Assembly: GCA_037013495.1 (NCBI GenBank) | Contig: CM072801.1 | Span: forward strand, 79,593,816 to 79,657,815 | From: Hippophae tibetana | Lineage: Eukaryota > Streptophyta > Magnoliopsida > Rosales > Elaeagnaceae | Direction of reading: 5' to 3' | DNA: 64,000 bases | Shown here: positions 24,701 to 39,503 of the stretch, in pieces | How the letters are laid out: the number at the start of each line of letters is the position of its first letter | Numbering within the stretch: the stretch's first letter is position 1 | Position numbers and translations under genes: made by a program | Notes under the pieces: model-generated | What the model saw: only the letters and a program-made list of their open reading frames with translations | Databases searched by the model: none | What the model was told of the DNA's origin: nothing

Positions 24701-27473
24701 ATTTTTCATTGAATTCTTCCTATCTTTTTCTTGTTACTTTATTTATGTGTTTAATTTATCTTTTTTCTTCTAAAAAACAAGGGAGTTGTTGCAATTTACT
24801 GTTTCAAAAAAAGAACTAATAATTTGGGTTGAAGATTTAAGCTGTCATAACTTTCAATTCATGCATCCAAACGACTATTATAATAAATCAAATCAAAGCT
24901 CGTTTCGATTACTACAAAGACAACCTAGCATGATTTCATTTCTCCTTGTGTGTGAACCCAAGTTTTTTTATTTACCGTATTAATATACGTCTAAAAGTTT
25001 GGTCGTATCATATGGACTTGTTTTTGGTTCTTGTTCCTTAGGCTTCAATTACGATCATCTTAACCACATTCATGGTTATTCAATCGTTCCTATTTGTGGG
25101 AGTTCGTATAATCCCAGGTTCTTCGCCTTAAGGATATAAGTCATATGGAATCATAGCCATGGTTTCTGAAAATAGGTTCTCTACATGCTTATATCCGATT
25201 TCTAATTTTATATTTTTACAAAACATTATTATTTGATTGTTTATTGTATTTTTGAGTCATAATTCACTCAAAATAGAAGGATTTTTCACCCTAAAGTCTT
25301 GCATTTTCTTTAAATATTTTTGTCATTGCTTTTGTCATTGGATTTATTTTCGCATTTTTCATTGAATTCTTCCTATCTTTTTCTTGTTACTTTATTTATG
25401 TGTTTAATTTATCTTTTTTCTTCTAAAAACCAAGAGAGTTGTTGCAATTCACTGTTTCGAAAAAATAACTAATAATTTGGGTTGAAGCTTTAAAATGTCA
25501 TAAATTTCAATTCATGCATGCAAACGACTATTATAATAAATCAAATCGAAGCTCGTTTCGATTACTACAAAGACAACCTAGCATGATTTTATTTCTCCTT
25601 GTGTCTGAACCCAAGTTTAATTATTTACCCAATTTACATACGTCTAAAAGTTTGGTCGTATCATATGGACTTGTTTTTGGTTCTTGTTGCTTAGGCTTCA
25701 ATTACGATCATCTTAACCACATTCATGGTTATTCAATCGTTCCTATTTGTGGGAGTTCGTATAATCCCAGGTTTTTCGCCTAAAGGATATAAGTCATATG
25801 GAATCATAGCCATGGTTTCTGAAAATAGGTTCTCTACATGCTTATATCCGTTTTCTAATTTTATATTTTTACAAAACATTATTATTTGATTGTTTATTGT
25901 ATTTTTGAGTCATAATTCACTCAAAATAGAAGGATTTTTCACCCTAAAGTCTTGCATTTTCTTTAAATATTTTTGTCGTTGCTTTTGTCATTGGATTTAT
26001 TTTCGCATTTTTCATTGAATTCTTCCTATCTTTTTCTTGTTACTTTATTTATGTGTTTAATTTATCTTTTTTCTTCTAAAAAACAAGAGAGTTGTTGCAA
26101 TTCACTGTTTCGAAAAAATAACTAATAATTTGGGTTGAAGCTTTAAAATGTCATAAATTTCAATTCATGCATGCAAACGACTATTATAATAAATCAAATC
26201 GAAGCTCGTTTCGATTACTACAAAGACAACCTAGCATGATTTTATTTCTCCTTGTGTCTGAACCCAAGTTTATTTATTTACCCAATTTACATACGTCTAA
26301 AAGTTTGGTCGTATCATATGGTCTTGTTTTTGGTTCTTGTTGCTTAGGCTTCAATTACGATCATCTTATCCACATTCATGGTTATTCAATTGTTCCTATT
26401 TGTTGGAGTTCGTATAGTCCCAGGTTCTTCGCCTAAAGGATATAATTCATATGGAATCATAGCCATGGTTTCTGAAAATAGGTTCTCTACATGCTTATAT
26501 CCGTTTTCTAATGTTATATTTTTTCAAAAAATAATTATTTGATTGTTTATTGTATTTTTGAGTCATAAATCACTCAAAATATAAGGAATTTTCACCCTAA
26601 AGTCTTGCATTTTCTTTAAATATTTTTTTCGTTGCTTTTGTCATTGGATTTATTTTCGCATTTTTCATTGAATTCTTCCTATCTTTTTCTTGGTACTTTA
26701 TTTATGTGTTTAATTTATCTTTTTTCTTCTAAAAAACAAGGGAGTTGTTGCAATTCACTGTTTCGAAAAAATAACTAATAATTTGGGTTGAAGCTTTAAA
26801 CTGTGATAACTATTAATTCATGCATCCAAACGACAATTATAATAAATCAAATCGAAGCTCGTTTCGATTACTACAAAGACAACCTAGCATGATTTTATTT
26901 CTCCTTGTGTCTGAACCCAAGTTTATTTATTTACCCTATTTACATACGTCTAAAAGTTTGGTCGTATCATATGGACTTGTTTTTGGTTCTTGTTCCTTAG
27001 GCTTCAATTACGATCATCTTAACCACATTCATGGTTATTTAATTGTTCCTATTTGTTGGAGTTCGTATAGTCCCAGGTTCTTCGCCTAAAGGATATAAGT
27101 CATATGGAAGGATAGCCATGGTTTCTAAAAATAGGTTCTCTACATGCTTATATCCGTTTTCTAATGTTATATTTTTACAAAACATTATTATTTGATTGTT
27201 TATTGTATTTTTGAGTCATAATTCACTCAAAATAGAAGGATTTTTCACCCTTAAGTCTTGCATTTTCTTTAAATATTTTTGTCGTTGCTTTTGTCATTGG
27301 ATTTATTTTTCGCATTTTTCATTGAATTCTTCCTATCTTTTTCTTGTTACTTTATTTATGTGTTTAATTTATCTTTTTTCTTCTAAAAAACAAGAGAGTT
27401 GTTGCAATTCGATGTTTCGAAAAAATAACTAATAATTTGGGTGGAAGCTTTAAAATGTCATAAATTTCAATTC
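15723..27473 (+). repeat. Tetrameric higher-order region, period about 2,605-2,613 bp
   Basis: Monomers start at 15723, 16377, 17030, 17679, 18328, 18982, 19635, 20288, 20941, 21595, 22248, 22901, 23554, 24207, 24861, 25514, 26167 and 26820. A distinctive type with GTATAATCCCAGG and TCTAATTTTATATT recurs at 16377, 18982, 21595 and 24861, that is at steps of 2605, 2613 and 3266 bp. The clearest tandem pair is about 18549-21227 and 21162-23840 at an offset of 2,613 bp. The last step has one extra monomer, so the unit count drifts from four to five. Confidence 0.8.
17030..18327 (+). repeat. Adjacent twin monomers of 649 bp
   Basis: Two near-identical neighbours start at 17030 and 17679. Both have the 5-bp deletion in CATATTGTTTTTGG also found at 1200 and 4461, plus an extra T in CCTATTTTGTTGG. 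Both also carry CTACCAAGAAAACATAGC, where other copies read CTACAAAGACAACCTAGC. The only differences I noticed between the twins fall in the tail, for example AATAGAAGG at 17436 versus AATATAAGG at 18085. Confidence 0.87.
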
Positions 27474-30400
27474 ATGCATGCAAACGACTATTATAATAAA
27501 TCAAATCGAAGCTCGTTTCGATTACTACAAAGACAACCTAGCATGATTTTATTTCTCCTTGTGTCTGAACCCAAGTTTATTTATTTACCCTATTTACATA
27601 CGTCTAAAAGTTTGGTCGTATCATATGGACTTGTTTTTGGTTCTTGTTCCTTAGGCTTCAATTACGATCATCTTAACCACATTTATGGTTATTCAATCGT
27701 TCCTATTTGTTGGAGTTCGTATAGTCCCAGGTTCTTCGCCTAAAGGATATAATTCATATGGAATCATAGCCATGGTTTCTGAAAATAGGTTCTCTACATG
27801 CTTATATCCGTTTTCTAATGTTATATTTTTTCAAAACATAATTATTTGATTGTTTATTGTATTTTTGAGTCATAAATCACTCAAAATAGAAGGATTTTTC
27901 ACCCTAAAGTCTTGCATTTTCTTTAAATATTTTTTTCGTTGCTTTTGTCATTGGTTTTATTTTCGTATTTTTCTTTGAATTCTTCATATCTTTTTCTTGT
28001 TACTTTATTTATGTGTTTAATTTATCTTTTTTCTTCTAAAAAACAAGAGAGTTGTTGCAATTCACTATTTCGAAAAAATAACTAATAATTTGGGTTGAAG
28101 CTTTAAAATGTCATAAATTTCAATTCATGCATTCAAACGACTATTATAATAAATCAAATCGAAGCTCGTTTCTATTACTACAAAGACAACCTAGCATGAT
28201 TTTATTTCTCCTTGTGTCTGAATTCAAGTTTATTTATTTACCCTATTTACATACGTCTAAAAGTTTGGTCGTATCATATGGACTTGTTTTTGGTTCTTGT
28301 TGCTTAGGCTTCAATTACGATCATCTTAACCACATTCATGGTTTTTCAATCGTTCCTATTTGTTGGAGTTCGTATAGTCCCAGGTTCTTCGCCTAAAGGA
28401 TATAATTCATATGGAATCATAGCCATGGTTTCTGAAAATAGGTTCTCTACATGCTTATATCCTTTTTCTAATGTTATATTTTTTCAAAACATAATTATTT
28501 GAATGTCTATTGTATTTTTGACTCATAAATCACTCAAAATAGAAGGAATTTTCAACCTAAGGTTTTGCATTGTCTTTAAATATTTTTGTCATTGTTTTCG
28601 TCATTGGATTAATTTTCGCATTTTTCATTTAATTCTTCCTATCTTTTTCTTGTTACTTTATTTATGTGTTTAATTTATCTTTTTTCTTCTAAAAAACAAG
28701 GGAGTTGTTGCAATTCACTGTTTCGAAAAAATAACTAATAATTTGGGTTGAAGCTTTAAACTATCATAACTTTCAATTCATGCATCCAAACGACAATTAT
28801 AATAAATCAAATCGAAGCTCGTTTCGATTACTACAAAGACAACCTAGCATGATTTGATTTCTCCTTGTGTCTGAACCCAAGTTTCTTTATTTACCGTATT
28901 TACATACGCCTAAAAGTTTGGTCGTATCATATGGACTTGTTTTTGGTTCTTGTTCCTTAGGCTTCAATTACGATCATCTTAACCACATTCATGGTTATTC
29001 AATCGTTCCTATTTGTGGGAGTTCGTATAGTCCCAGGTTCTTCGCCTAAAGGATATAAGTCATATGGAATCATAGCCATGGTTTCTGAAAATAGGTTCTC
29101 TACATGCTTATATCCGTTTTCTAATTTTATATTTTTACAAAACATTATTATTTGATTGTTTATTGTATTTTTGAGTCATAAATCACTCAAAATAGAAGGA
29201 TTTTTCACCCTAAAGTCTTGCATTTTCTTTAAATATTTTTGTCGTTGCTTTTTTCATTGGATTTATTTTCGCATTTTTCATTGAATTCTTCCTATCTTTT
29301 ACTTGTTACTTTATTTATGTGTTTAATTTATCTTTTTTCTTCTAAAAAACAAGAGAGTTGTTGCGATTCACTGTTTCGAAAAAATAACTAATAATTTGGG
29401 TTGAAGCTTTAAAATGTCATAAATTTCAATTCATGCATGCAAACGACTATTATAATAAATCAAATCGAAGCTCGTTTCGATTACTACAAACAAAACCTAG
29501 CATGATTTCATTTTTCCTTGTGTCTCAACCCAAGTTTATTTATTTACCCTATTTACATACGTCTAAAAGTTTGGTCGTATCATATGGACTTGTTTTTGGT
29601 TCTTGTTGCTTAGGCTTCAATTACGATCATCTTAACCACATTCATGGTTATTAAATCGTTCCTATTTGTTGGAGTTCGTATAGTCCCAGGTTCTTCGCCT
29701 AAAGGATATAATTCATATGGAATCATAGCCATGGTTTCTAAAAATAGGTTCTCTACATGCTTATATCCATTTTTCAATGTTATATTTTTTCAAAACATAA
29801 TTATTTGATTGTCTATTGTATTTTTGACTCATAAATCACTCAAAATAGAAGGAATTTTCACCCTAAGGTTTTGCATTTTCTTTAAATATTTTTGTCATTG
29901 TTTTCGTCATTGGATTTATTTTCGCATTTTTCATTGAATTCTTCCTATCTTTTTCTTGTTACTTTATTTATGTGTTTAATTTATCTTTTTTCTTCTAAAA
30001 AACAAGGGAGTTGTTGCAATTTACTGTTTCAAAAAAATAACTAATAATTTGGGTTGAAGCTTTAAACTATCATAACTTTCAATTCATGCATCCAAACGAC
30101 TATTATAATAAATCAAATCGAAGCTCGTTTCGATTACTACAAAGACAACCTAGCATGATTTGATTTATCCTTGTGTCTGAACCCAAGTTTCTTTATTTAC
30201 CGTATTTACATACGTCTAAAAGTTTGGTCGTATCATATGGACTTGTTTTTGGTTCTTGTTCCTTAGATTTCAATTACGATCATCTTAACCACATTCATGG
30301 TTATTCAATCGTTCCTATTTGTTGGAGTTCCTGTAGTCCCAGGTTCTTCGCCTAAAGGATATAATTCATATAGAATCATAGTCATGGTTTCTGAAAATAG

Positions 30401-33347
30401 GTTCTCTACATGCTTATATCCATTTTCTAATGTTATATTTTTATGAAACATAATTATTTGATTGTTTATTGTGTTTTGGAGTCATAAATCACCTAAAATA
30501 GAAGGAATTTTAACCCTCAAGTCATGCACTTTCTTTAAATATTTTGTCATTGTTTCGTTAGTATTTTTATTTTCGTATTTTTCTTTGAATTCTTCTTATC
30601 TTTTTCTTGTTATTTTATTTATATGTTTAATTTGTCTTTGTTATTCTAAAAACAAGAGAGTTGTTGCAATTCACTGTTTCGAAAAAATAACTAATAATTT
30701 GGGTTGAAGCTTTAAAATGTCATAACTTTCAATTCATGCATCCAAACGACTATTATAATAAATCAAATCGAAGCTCGTTTCGATTACTACAAAGACAACC
30801 TAGCATGATTTTATTTCTCCTTGTGTCTGAACTCAAGTTTATTTATTTACCCTATTTACATACGTCTAAAAGTTTGGTCGTATTATTTGGACTTGTTTTT
30901 GGTTCTTGTGGCTTAGGCTTCAATTACGATCATCTTAACCACATTCATGGTTATTCAATCGTTCCTATTTGTTGGAGTTCGTATAGTCCCAGGTTCTTCG
31001 CCTAAAGGATATAATTCATATGGAATCATAGCCATGGTTTCTGAAAATAGGTTCTCTACATGCTTATATCCGTTTTCTAATGTTATATTTTTTCACAACA
31101 AAATTATTTGATTGTTTATTGTATTTTTGAGTCATAAATCACTCAAACTAGAAGGAATTTTCACCATAAACTCATGCATTTTCTTTAAATATTTTTTTCG
31201 TTGCTTTTGTCATTGGATTTATTTTCGCATTTTTCATTGAATTCTTCCTATCTTTTTCTTGTTACTTTATTTATGTGTTTAATTTATCTTTTTTCTTCTA
31301 AAAAACAAGGGAGTTGTTGCAATTCACTGTTTCGAAAAAATAACTAATAATTTGGGTTGAAGCTTTAAACTATCATAACTTTCAATTCATGCATCCAAAC
31401 GACAATTATAATAAATCAAATCGAAGGTCGTTTCGATTACTACAAAGACAACCTAGCATGATTTGATTTCTCCTTGTGTCTGAACCCAAGTTTATTTCTA
31501 AACCCTATTTACATACGTCTAAAAGTTTGGTCGTATCATATGGACATGTTTTTGGTTCTTGTTCCTTAGGCTTCAATTACGATCATCTTAACCACATTCA
31601 TGGTCATTCAATCGTTCCTATTTGTGGGAGTTTATATAGTCCCAGGTTCTTCGCCTAAAGGATATAAGTCATATGGAATCATAGCCATGGTTTCTGAAAA
31701 TAGGTTCTCTACATGCTTATATCCGTTTTCTAATGTTATATTTTTACAAAACATTATTATTTGATTGTTTAATGTATTTTTGATTCATAAATCACTCAAA
31801 ATAGAAGGAATTTTCACCCTAAAGTCTTACATTTTCTTTAAATATTTTTGTCGTTGCTTTTGTCATTGGATTTATTTTCGCATTTTTCATTGAATTCTTC
31901 CTATCTTTTTCTTGTTACTTTATTTATGTGTTTAATTTATCTTTTTTCTTCTAAAAAACAAGAGAGTTGTTGCAATTCACTGTTTCGAAAAAATAACTAA
32001 TAATTTGGGTGGAAGCTTTAAAATGTCATAAATTTCAATTCATGCATGCAAACGACTATTATAATAAATCAAATCGAAGCTCGTTTCGATTACTACAAAG
32101 ACAACCTAGCATGATTTTATTTCTCCTTGTGTCTGAACCCAAGTTTATTTATTTACCCTATTTACATACGTCTAAAAGTTTGGTCGTATCATATGGACTT
32201 GTTTTTGGTTCTTGTTGCTTAGGCTTCAATTACGATCATCTTAACCACATTCATGGTTATTCAATCGTTCCTATTTGTTGGAGTTCGTAAAGTCCCAGGT
32301 TCTTCGCCTAAAGGATATAATTCTTATGGAATCATAGCCATGGTTTCTGAAAATAGGTTCTCTACATGCTTATATCCGTTTTCTAATATTATATTTTTTC
32401 AAAACATAATTATTTGATTGTCTATTGTATTTTTGACTCATAAATCACTCAAAATAGAAGGAATTTTCACCCTAAAGTCTTGCATTTTCTTTAAATATTT
32501 TTGTCATTGTTTTCGTCATTGCATTTATTATCGCATTTTTCATTGAATTCTTCCTATCTTTTTCTAGTTACTTTATTTATGTGTTTAATTTATCTTTTTT
32601 CTTCTAAAAAACAAAGGAGTTGTTGCAATTCACTGTTTCGAAAAAATAATTAATAATTTGGGTTGAAGCTTTAAACTGTCATAACTTTCAATTCATGCAT
32701 CCAAACGACTATTATAATAAATCAAATCAAAGCTCGTTTCGATTACTACAAAGACAACCTAGCATGATTTGATTTCTCCTTGTGTCTGAACCAAAGTTTA
32801 TTTATTTACCCTATTTACATACGTCTAAAAGTTTGGTCGTATCATATGGACTTGTTTTTGGTTCCTGTTCCTCAGGCTTCAATTACGATCATCTTAACCA
32901 CATTCATGGTTATTCAATCGTTCCTATTTGTGGGAGTTCGTATAGTCCCAGGTTCTTCGCCTAAAGGATATAAGTCATATGGAATCATAGCCATGGTTTC
33001 TGAAAATAGGTTCTCTACATGCTTATATCCATTTTCTAATTTTATATTTTTACAAAACATTATTATTTGATTGTTTATTGTATTTTTGACTCATAAATCA
33101 CTCAAAATAGAAGGATTTTTCACCCTAAAGTCTTGCATTATCTTTAAATATTTTTGTCGTTGCTTTTGTCATTGGATTTATTTTCGCATTTTTCATTGAA
33201 TTCTTCCTATCTTTTTCTTGTTACTTTATTTATGTGTTTAATTTATCTTTTTTCTTCTAAAAAACAAGAGAGTTGTTGCAATTCACTGTTTCGAAAAAAT
33301 AACTAATAATTTGGGTTGAAGCTTTAAAATGTCATAAATTTCAATTC
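27474..33347 (+). repeat. Nine monomers linking the tetramer regions
   Basis: Monomers start at 27474, 28127, 28780, 29433, 30086, 30736, 31389, 32042 and 32695. The run 28127-30400 matches three later places, at 45104, 50982 and 54245, through shared markers such as TACGCCTAAAAG in the second monomer and CTACAAACAAAACC in the third. The copy starting at 30086 is a 650-bp subclass member. EcoRI is lost near 28629 (TTTAATTC). Confidence 0.8.
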
Positions 33348-33523
33348 ATGCATGCAAACGACTATTATAATAAATCAAATCGAAGCTCGTTTCGATTACT
33401 ACAAAGACAACCTAGCATGATTTTATTTCTCCTTGTGTCTGAACCAAAGTTTATTTATTTACCCTATTTACATACGTCTAAAAGTTTGGTCGTATCATAT
33501 GGACTTGTTTTTGGTTCTTGTTC

Positions 33524-36500
33524 CTTAGGCTTCAATTACGATCATCTTATCCACATTCATGGTTATTCAATTGTTCCTATTTGTTGGAGTTCGTATAGTC
33601 CCAGGTTCTTCGCCTAAAGGATATAATTCATATGGAATCATAGCCATGGTTTCTGAAAATAGGTTCTCTACATGCTTATATCCGTTTTCTAATGTTATAT
33701 TTTTTCAAAACATAATTATTTGATTGTCTATTGTATTTTTGACTCATAAATCACTCAAAATAGAAGGAATTTTCACCCTAAGGTTTTGCATTTTCTTTAA
33801 ACATTTTTGTCATTGTTTTCGTCATTGGATTTATTTTCGCATTTTTCATTGAATTCTTCCTATCTTTTTCTTGTTACTTTATTTATGTGTTTAATTTATC
33901 TTTTTTCTTCTAAAAAACAAGGGAGTTGTTGCAATTTACTGTTTCAAAAAAATAACTAATAATTTGGGTTGAAGCTTTAAACTATCATAACTTTCAATTC
34001 ATGCATCCAAACGACTATTATAATAAATCAAATCGAAGCTCGTTTCGATTACTACAAAGACAACCTAGCATGATTTGATTTATCCTTGTGTCTGAACCCA
34101 AGTTTCTTTATTTACCGTATTTACATACGTCTAAAAGTTTGGTCGTATCATATGGACTTGTTTTTGGTTCTTGTTCCTTAGGCTTCAATTACGATCATCT
34201 TAACCACATTCATGGTTATTCAATCGTTCCTATTTGTTGGAGTTCGTATAGTCCCAGGTTCTTCGCCTAAAGGATATAATTCATATGGAATCATAGCCAT
34301 GGTTTCTGAAAATAGGTTCTCTACATGCTTATATCCGTTTTCTAATGTTATATTTTTTCAAAACATAATTATTTGATTGTTTATTGTATTTTTGAGTCAT
34401 AAATCACTCAAAATAGAAGGAATTTTCACCATAAACTCATGCATTTTCTTTAAATATTTTTTTCGTTTCTTTTGTCATTGGATTTATTTTCGCATTTTTC
34501 ATTGAATTCTTCCTATCTTTTTCTTGTTACTTTATTTATGTGTTTAATTTATCTTTTTTCTTCTAAAAAACAAGGGAGTTGTTGCAATTCACTGTTTCGA
34601 AAAAATAACTAATAATTTTGGTTGAAGCTTTAAAAGGTCATAACTTTCAATTCTTGCATCCAAACGATTATTATAATAAATCAAATCGAAGCTCGTTTCG
34701 ATTACTACAAACACAACCTAGCATGATTTGATTTCTCCTTGTGTCGGAACCCAAGTTTATTTCTATACCCTATTTACATACGTCTAAAAGTTTGGTCGTA
34801 TCATATGGACATGTTTTTGGTTCTTGTTCCTTAGGCTTCAATTACGATCATCTTAACCACATTCATGGTCATTCAATCGTTCCTATTTGTGGGAGTTTAT
34901 ATAGTCCCAGGTTCTTCGCCTAAAGGATATAAGTCATATGGAATCATAGCCATGGTTTCTGAAAATAGGTTCTCTACATGCTTATATCCGTTTTCTAATG
35001 TTATATTTTTACAAAACATTATTATTTTATTGTTTATTGTATTTTTGATTCATAAATCACTCATAATAGAAGGAATTTTAACCCTAAAGTCTTACATTTT
35101 CTTTAAATATTTTTGTCGTTGCTTTTGTCATTGGATTTATTTTCGCATTTTTCATTGAATTCTTCCTATCTTTTTCTTGTTACTTTATTTATGTGTTTAA
35201 TTTATCTTTTTTCTTCTAAAAAACAAGAGAATTGTTGCAATTCACTGTTTCGAAAAAATAACTAATAATTTGGGTTGAAGCTTTAAAATGTCATAACTTT
35301 CAATTCATGCATCCAAACGACTATTATAATAAATCAAATCAAAGCTCGTTTCGATTACTACAAAGACAACCTAGCATGATTTTATTTCTCCTTGTGTCTG
35401 AACCAAAGTTTATTCATTTACCGTATTTACATACGTCTAAAAGTTTGGTCGTATCATATGGACTTGTTTTTGGTTCTTGTTGCTTATGCTTCAATTACGA
35501 TCATCTTAACCACATTCATGGTTATTCAATCGTTCCTATTTGTGGGAGTTCGTATAGTCCCAGGTTCTTCGCCTAAAGGATATAAGTCATATGGAATCAT
35601 AGCCATGGTTTCTGAAAATAGGTTCTCTACATGCTTATATCCATTTTCTAATTTTATATTTTTACAAAACATTATTATTTGATTGTTTATTGTATTTTGG
35701 ACTCATAAATCACTCAAAATAGAAGGATTTTTCACCCTAAAGTCTTGCATTTTCTTCAAATATTTTTGTCGTTGCTTTTGTCATTGGATTTATTTTCGCA
35801 TTTTTCATTGAATTCTTCCTATCTTTTTCTTGTTACTTTATTTATGTGTTTAATTTATCTTTTTTCTTCTAAAAAACAAGAGAGTTGTTGCAATTCACTG
35901 TTTCGAAAAAATAAATAATAATTTGGGTTGAAGCTTTAAAATGTCATAAATTTCAATTCATGCATGCAAACGACTATTATAATAAATCAAATCGAAGCTC
36001 GTTTCGATTACTACAAAGACAACCTAGCATGATTTTATTTCTCCTTGTGTCTGAACCAAAGTTTATTTATTTACCCTATTTACATACGTCTAAAAGTTTG
36101 GTCGTATCATATGGACTTGTTTTTGGTTCTTGTTGCTTAGGCTTCAATTACGATCATCTTATCCACATTCATGGTTATTCAATTGTTCCTATTTGTTGGA
36201 GTTCGTATAGTCCCAGGTTCTTCGCCTAAAGGATATAATTCATATGGAATCATAGCCATGGTTTCTGAAAATAGGTTCTCTACATGCTTATATCCGTTTT
36301 CTAATGTCATATTTTTTCAAAACATAATTATTTGATTGTCTATTGTATTTTTGACTCATAAATCACTCAAAATAGAAGGAATTTTCACCCTAAGGTTTTG
36401 CATTTTCTTTAAACATTTTTGTCATTGTTTTCGTCATTGGATTTATTTTCGCATTTTTCATTGAATTCTTCCTATCTTTTTCTTGTTACTTTATTTATGT

Positions 36501-39500
36501 GTTTAATTTATCTTTTTTCTTCTAAAAAACAAGGGAGTTGTTGCAATTTACTGTTTCAAAAAAATAACTAATAATTTGGGTTGAAGCTTTAAACTATCAT
36601 AACTTTCAATTCATGCATCCAAACGACTATTATAATAAATCAAATCGAAGCTCGTTTCGATTACTACAAAGACAACCTAGCATGATTTGATTTATCCTTG
36701 TGTCTGAACCCAAGTTTCTTTATTTACCGTATTTACATACGTCTAAAAGTTTGGTCGTATCATATGGACTTGTTTTTGGTTCTTGTTCCTTAGGCTTCAA
36801 TTACGATCATCTTAACCACATTCATGGTTATTCAATCGTTCCTATTTGTTGGAGTTCGTATAGTCCCAGGTTCTTCGCCTAAAGGATATAATTCATATGG
36901 AATCATAGCCATGGTTTCTGAAAATAGGTTCTCTACATGCTTATATCCGTTTTCTAATGTTATATTTTTTCAAAACATAATTATTTGATTGTTTATTGTA
37001 TTTTTGAGTCATAAATCACTCAAAATAGAAGGAATTTTCACCATAAACTCATGCATTTTCTTTAAATATTTTTTTCGTTTCTTTTGTCATTGGATTTATT
37101 TTCGCATTTTTCATTGAATTCTTCCTATCTTTTTCTTGTTACTTTATTTATGTGTTTAATTTATCTTTTTTCTTCTAAAAAACAAGGGAGTTGTTGCAAT
37201 TCACTGTTTCGAAAAAATAACTAATAATTTTGGTTGAAGCTTTAAAAGGTCATAACTTTCAATTCTTGCATCCAAACGATTATTATAATAAATCAAATCG
37301 AAGCTCGTTTCGATTACTACAAACACAACCTAGCATGATTTGATTTCTCCTTGTGTCGGAACCCAAGTTTATTTCTATACCCTATTTACATACGTCTAAA
37401 AGTTTGGTCGTATCATATGGACATGTTTTTGGTTCTTGTTCCTTAGGCTTCAATTACGATCATCTTAACCACATTCATGGTCATTCAATCGTTCCTATTT
37501 GTGGGAGTTTATATAGTCCCAGGTTCTTCGCCTAAAGTATATAAGTCATATGGAATCATAGCCATGGTTTCTGAAAATAGGTTCTCTACATGCTTATATC
37601 CGTTTTCTAATGTTATATTTTTACAAAACATTATTATTTGATTGTTTATTGTATTTTTGATTCATAAATCACTCATAATAGAAGGAATTTTAACCCTAAA
37701 GTCTTACATTTTCTTTAAATATTTTTGTCGTTGCTTTTGTCATTGGATTTATTTTCGCATTTTTCATTGAATTCTTCCTATCTTTTTCTTGTTACTTTAT
37801 TTATGTGTTTAATTTATCTTTTTTCTTCTAAAAAACAAGAGAATTGTTGCAATTCACTGTTTCGAAAAAATAACTAATAATTTGGGTTGAAGCTTTAAAA
37901 TGTCATAACTTTCAATTCATGCATCCAAACGACTATTATAATAAATCAAATCAAAGCTCGTTTCGATTACTACAAAGACAACCTAGCATGATTTTATTTC
38001 TCCTTGTGTCTGAACCAAAGTTTATTCATTTACCGTATTTACATACGTCTAAAAGTTTGGTCGTATCATATGGACTTGTTTTTGGTTCTTGTTGCTTATG
38101 CTTCAATTACGATCATCTTAACCACATTCATGGTTATTCAATCGTTCCTATTTGTGGGAGTTCGTATAGTCCCAGGTTCTTCGCCTAAAGGATATAAGTC
38201 ATATGGAATCATAGCCATGGTTTCTGAAAATAGGTTCTCTACATGCTTATATCCATTTTCTAATTTTATATTTTTACAAAACATTATTATTTGATTGTTT
38301 ATTGTATTTTTGACTCATAAATCACTCAAAATAGAAGGATTTTTCACCCTAAAGTCTTGCATTTTCTTCAAATATTTTTGTCGTTGCTTTTGTCATTGGA
38401 TTTATTTTCGCATTTTTCATTGAATTCTTCCTATCTTTTTCTTGTTACTTTATTTATGTGTTTAATTTATCTTTTTTCTTCTAAAAAACAAGAGAGTTGT
38501 TGCAATTCACTGTTTCGAAAAAATAAATAATAATTTGGGTTGAAGCTTTAAAATGTCATAAATTTCAATTCATGCATGCAAACGACTATTATAATAAATC
38601 AAATCGAAGCTCGTTTCGATTACTACAAAGACAACCTAGCATGATTTTATTTCTCCTTGTGTCTGAACCAAAGTTTATTTATTTACCCTATTTACATACG
38701 TCTAAAAGTTTGGTCGTATCATATGGACTTGTTTTTGGTTCTTGTTGCTTAGGCTTCAATTACGATCATCTTATCCACATTCATGGTTATTCAATTGTTC
38801 CTATTTGTTGGAGTTCGTATAGTCCCAGGTTCTTCGCCTAAAGGATATAATTCATATGGAATCATAGCCATGGTTTCTGAAAATAGGTTCTCTACATGCT
38901 TATATCCGTTTTCTAATGTTATATTTTTTCAAAACATAATTATTTGATTGTCTATTGTATTTTTGACTCATAAATCACTCAAAATAGAAGGAATTTTCAC
39001 CCTAAGGTTTTGCATTTTCTTTAAACATTTTTGTCATTGTTTTCGTCATTGGATTTATTTTCGCATTTTTCATTGAATTCTTCCTATCTTTTTCTTGTTA
39101 CTTTATTTATGTGTTTAATTTATCTTTTTTCTTCTAAAAAACAAGGGAGTTGTTGCAATTTACTGTTTCAAAAAAATAACTAATAATTTGGGTTGAAGCT
39201 TTAAACTATCATAACTTTCAATTCATGCATCCAAACGACTATTATAATAAATCAAATCGAAGCTCGTTTCGATTACTACAAAGACAACCTAGCATGATTT
39301 GATTTATCCTTGTGTCTGAACCCAAGTTTCTTTATTTACCGTATTTACATACGTCTAAAAGTTTGGTCGTATCATATGGACTTGTTTTTGGTTCTTGTTC
39401 CTTAGGCTTCAATTACGATCATCTTAACCACATTCATGGTTATTCAATCGTTCCTATTTGTTGGAGTTCGTATAGTCCCAGGTTCTTCGCCTAAAGGATA

Positions 39501-39503
39501 TAA
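33524..39503 (+). repeat. Tetrameric higher-order repeat, ~2.3 copies, period 2,612 bp
   Basis: Monomers at 34001, 34654, 35307 and 35960 repeat as 36613, 37266, 37919 and 38572, followed by a partial third unit at 39225. Shared markers are CATCTTATCCACATTC, TCAATTCTTGCATCC with CTACAAACACAACC, TTTATTCATTTACCG, and AATAAATAATAATTTG. The copy begins where CTTGTTCC (33523) differs from CTTGTTGC (36135) and ends where AAGTCATATGG (39504) replaces AATTCATATGG. I noticed few private changes, for example TAATGTCATATT near 36307. Confidence 0.87.
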
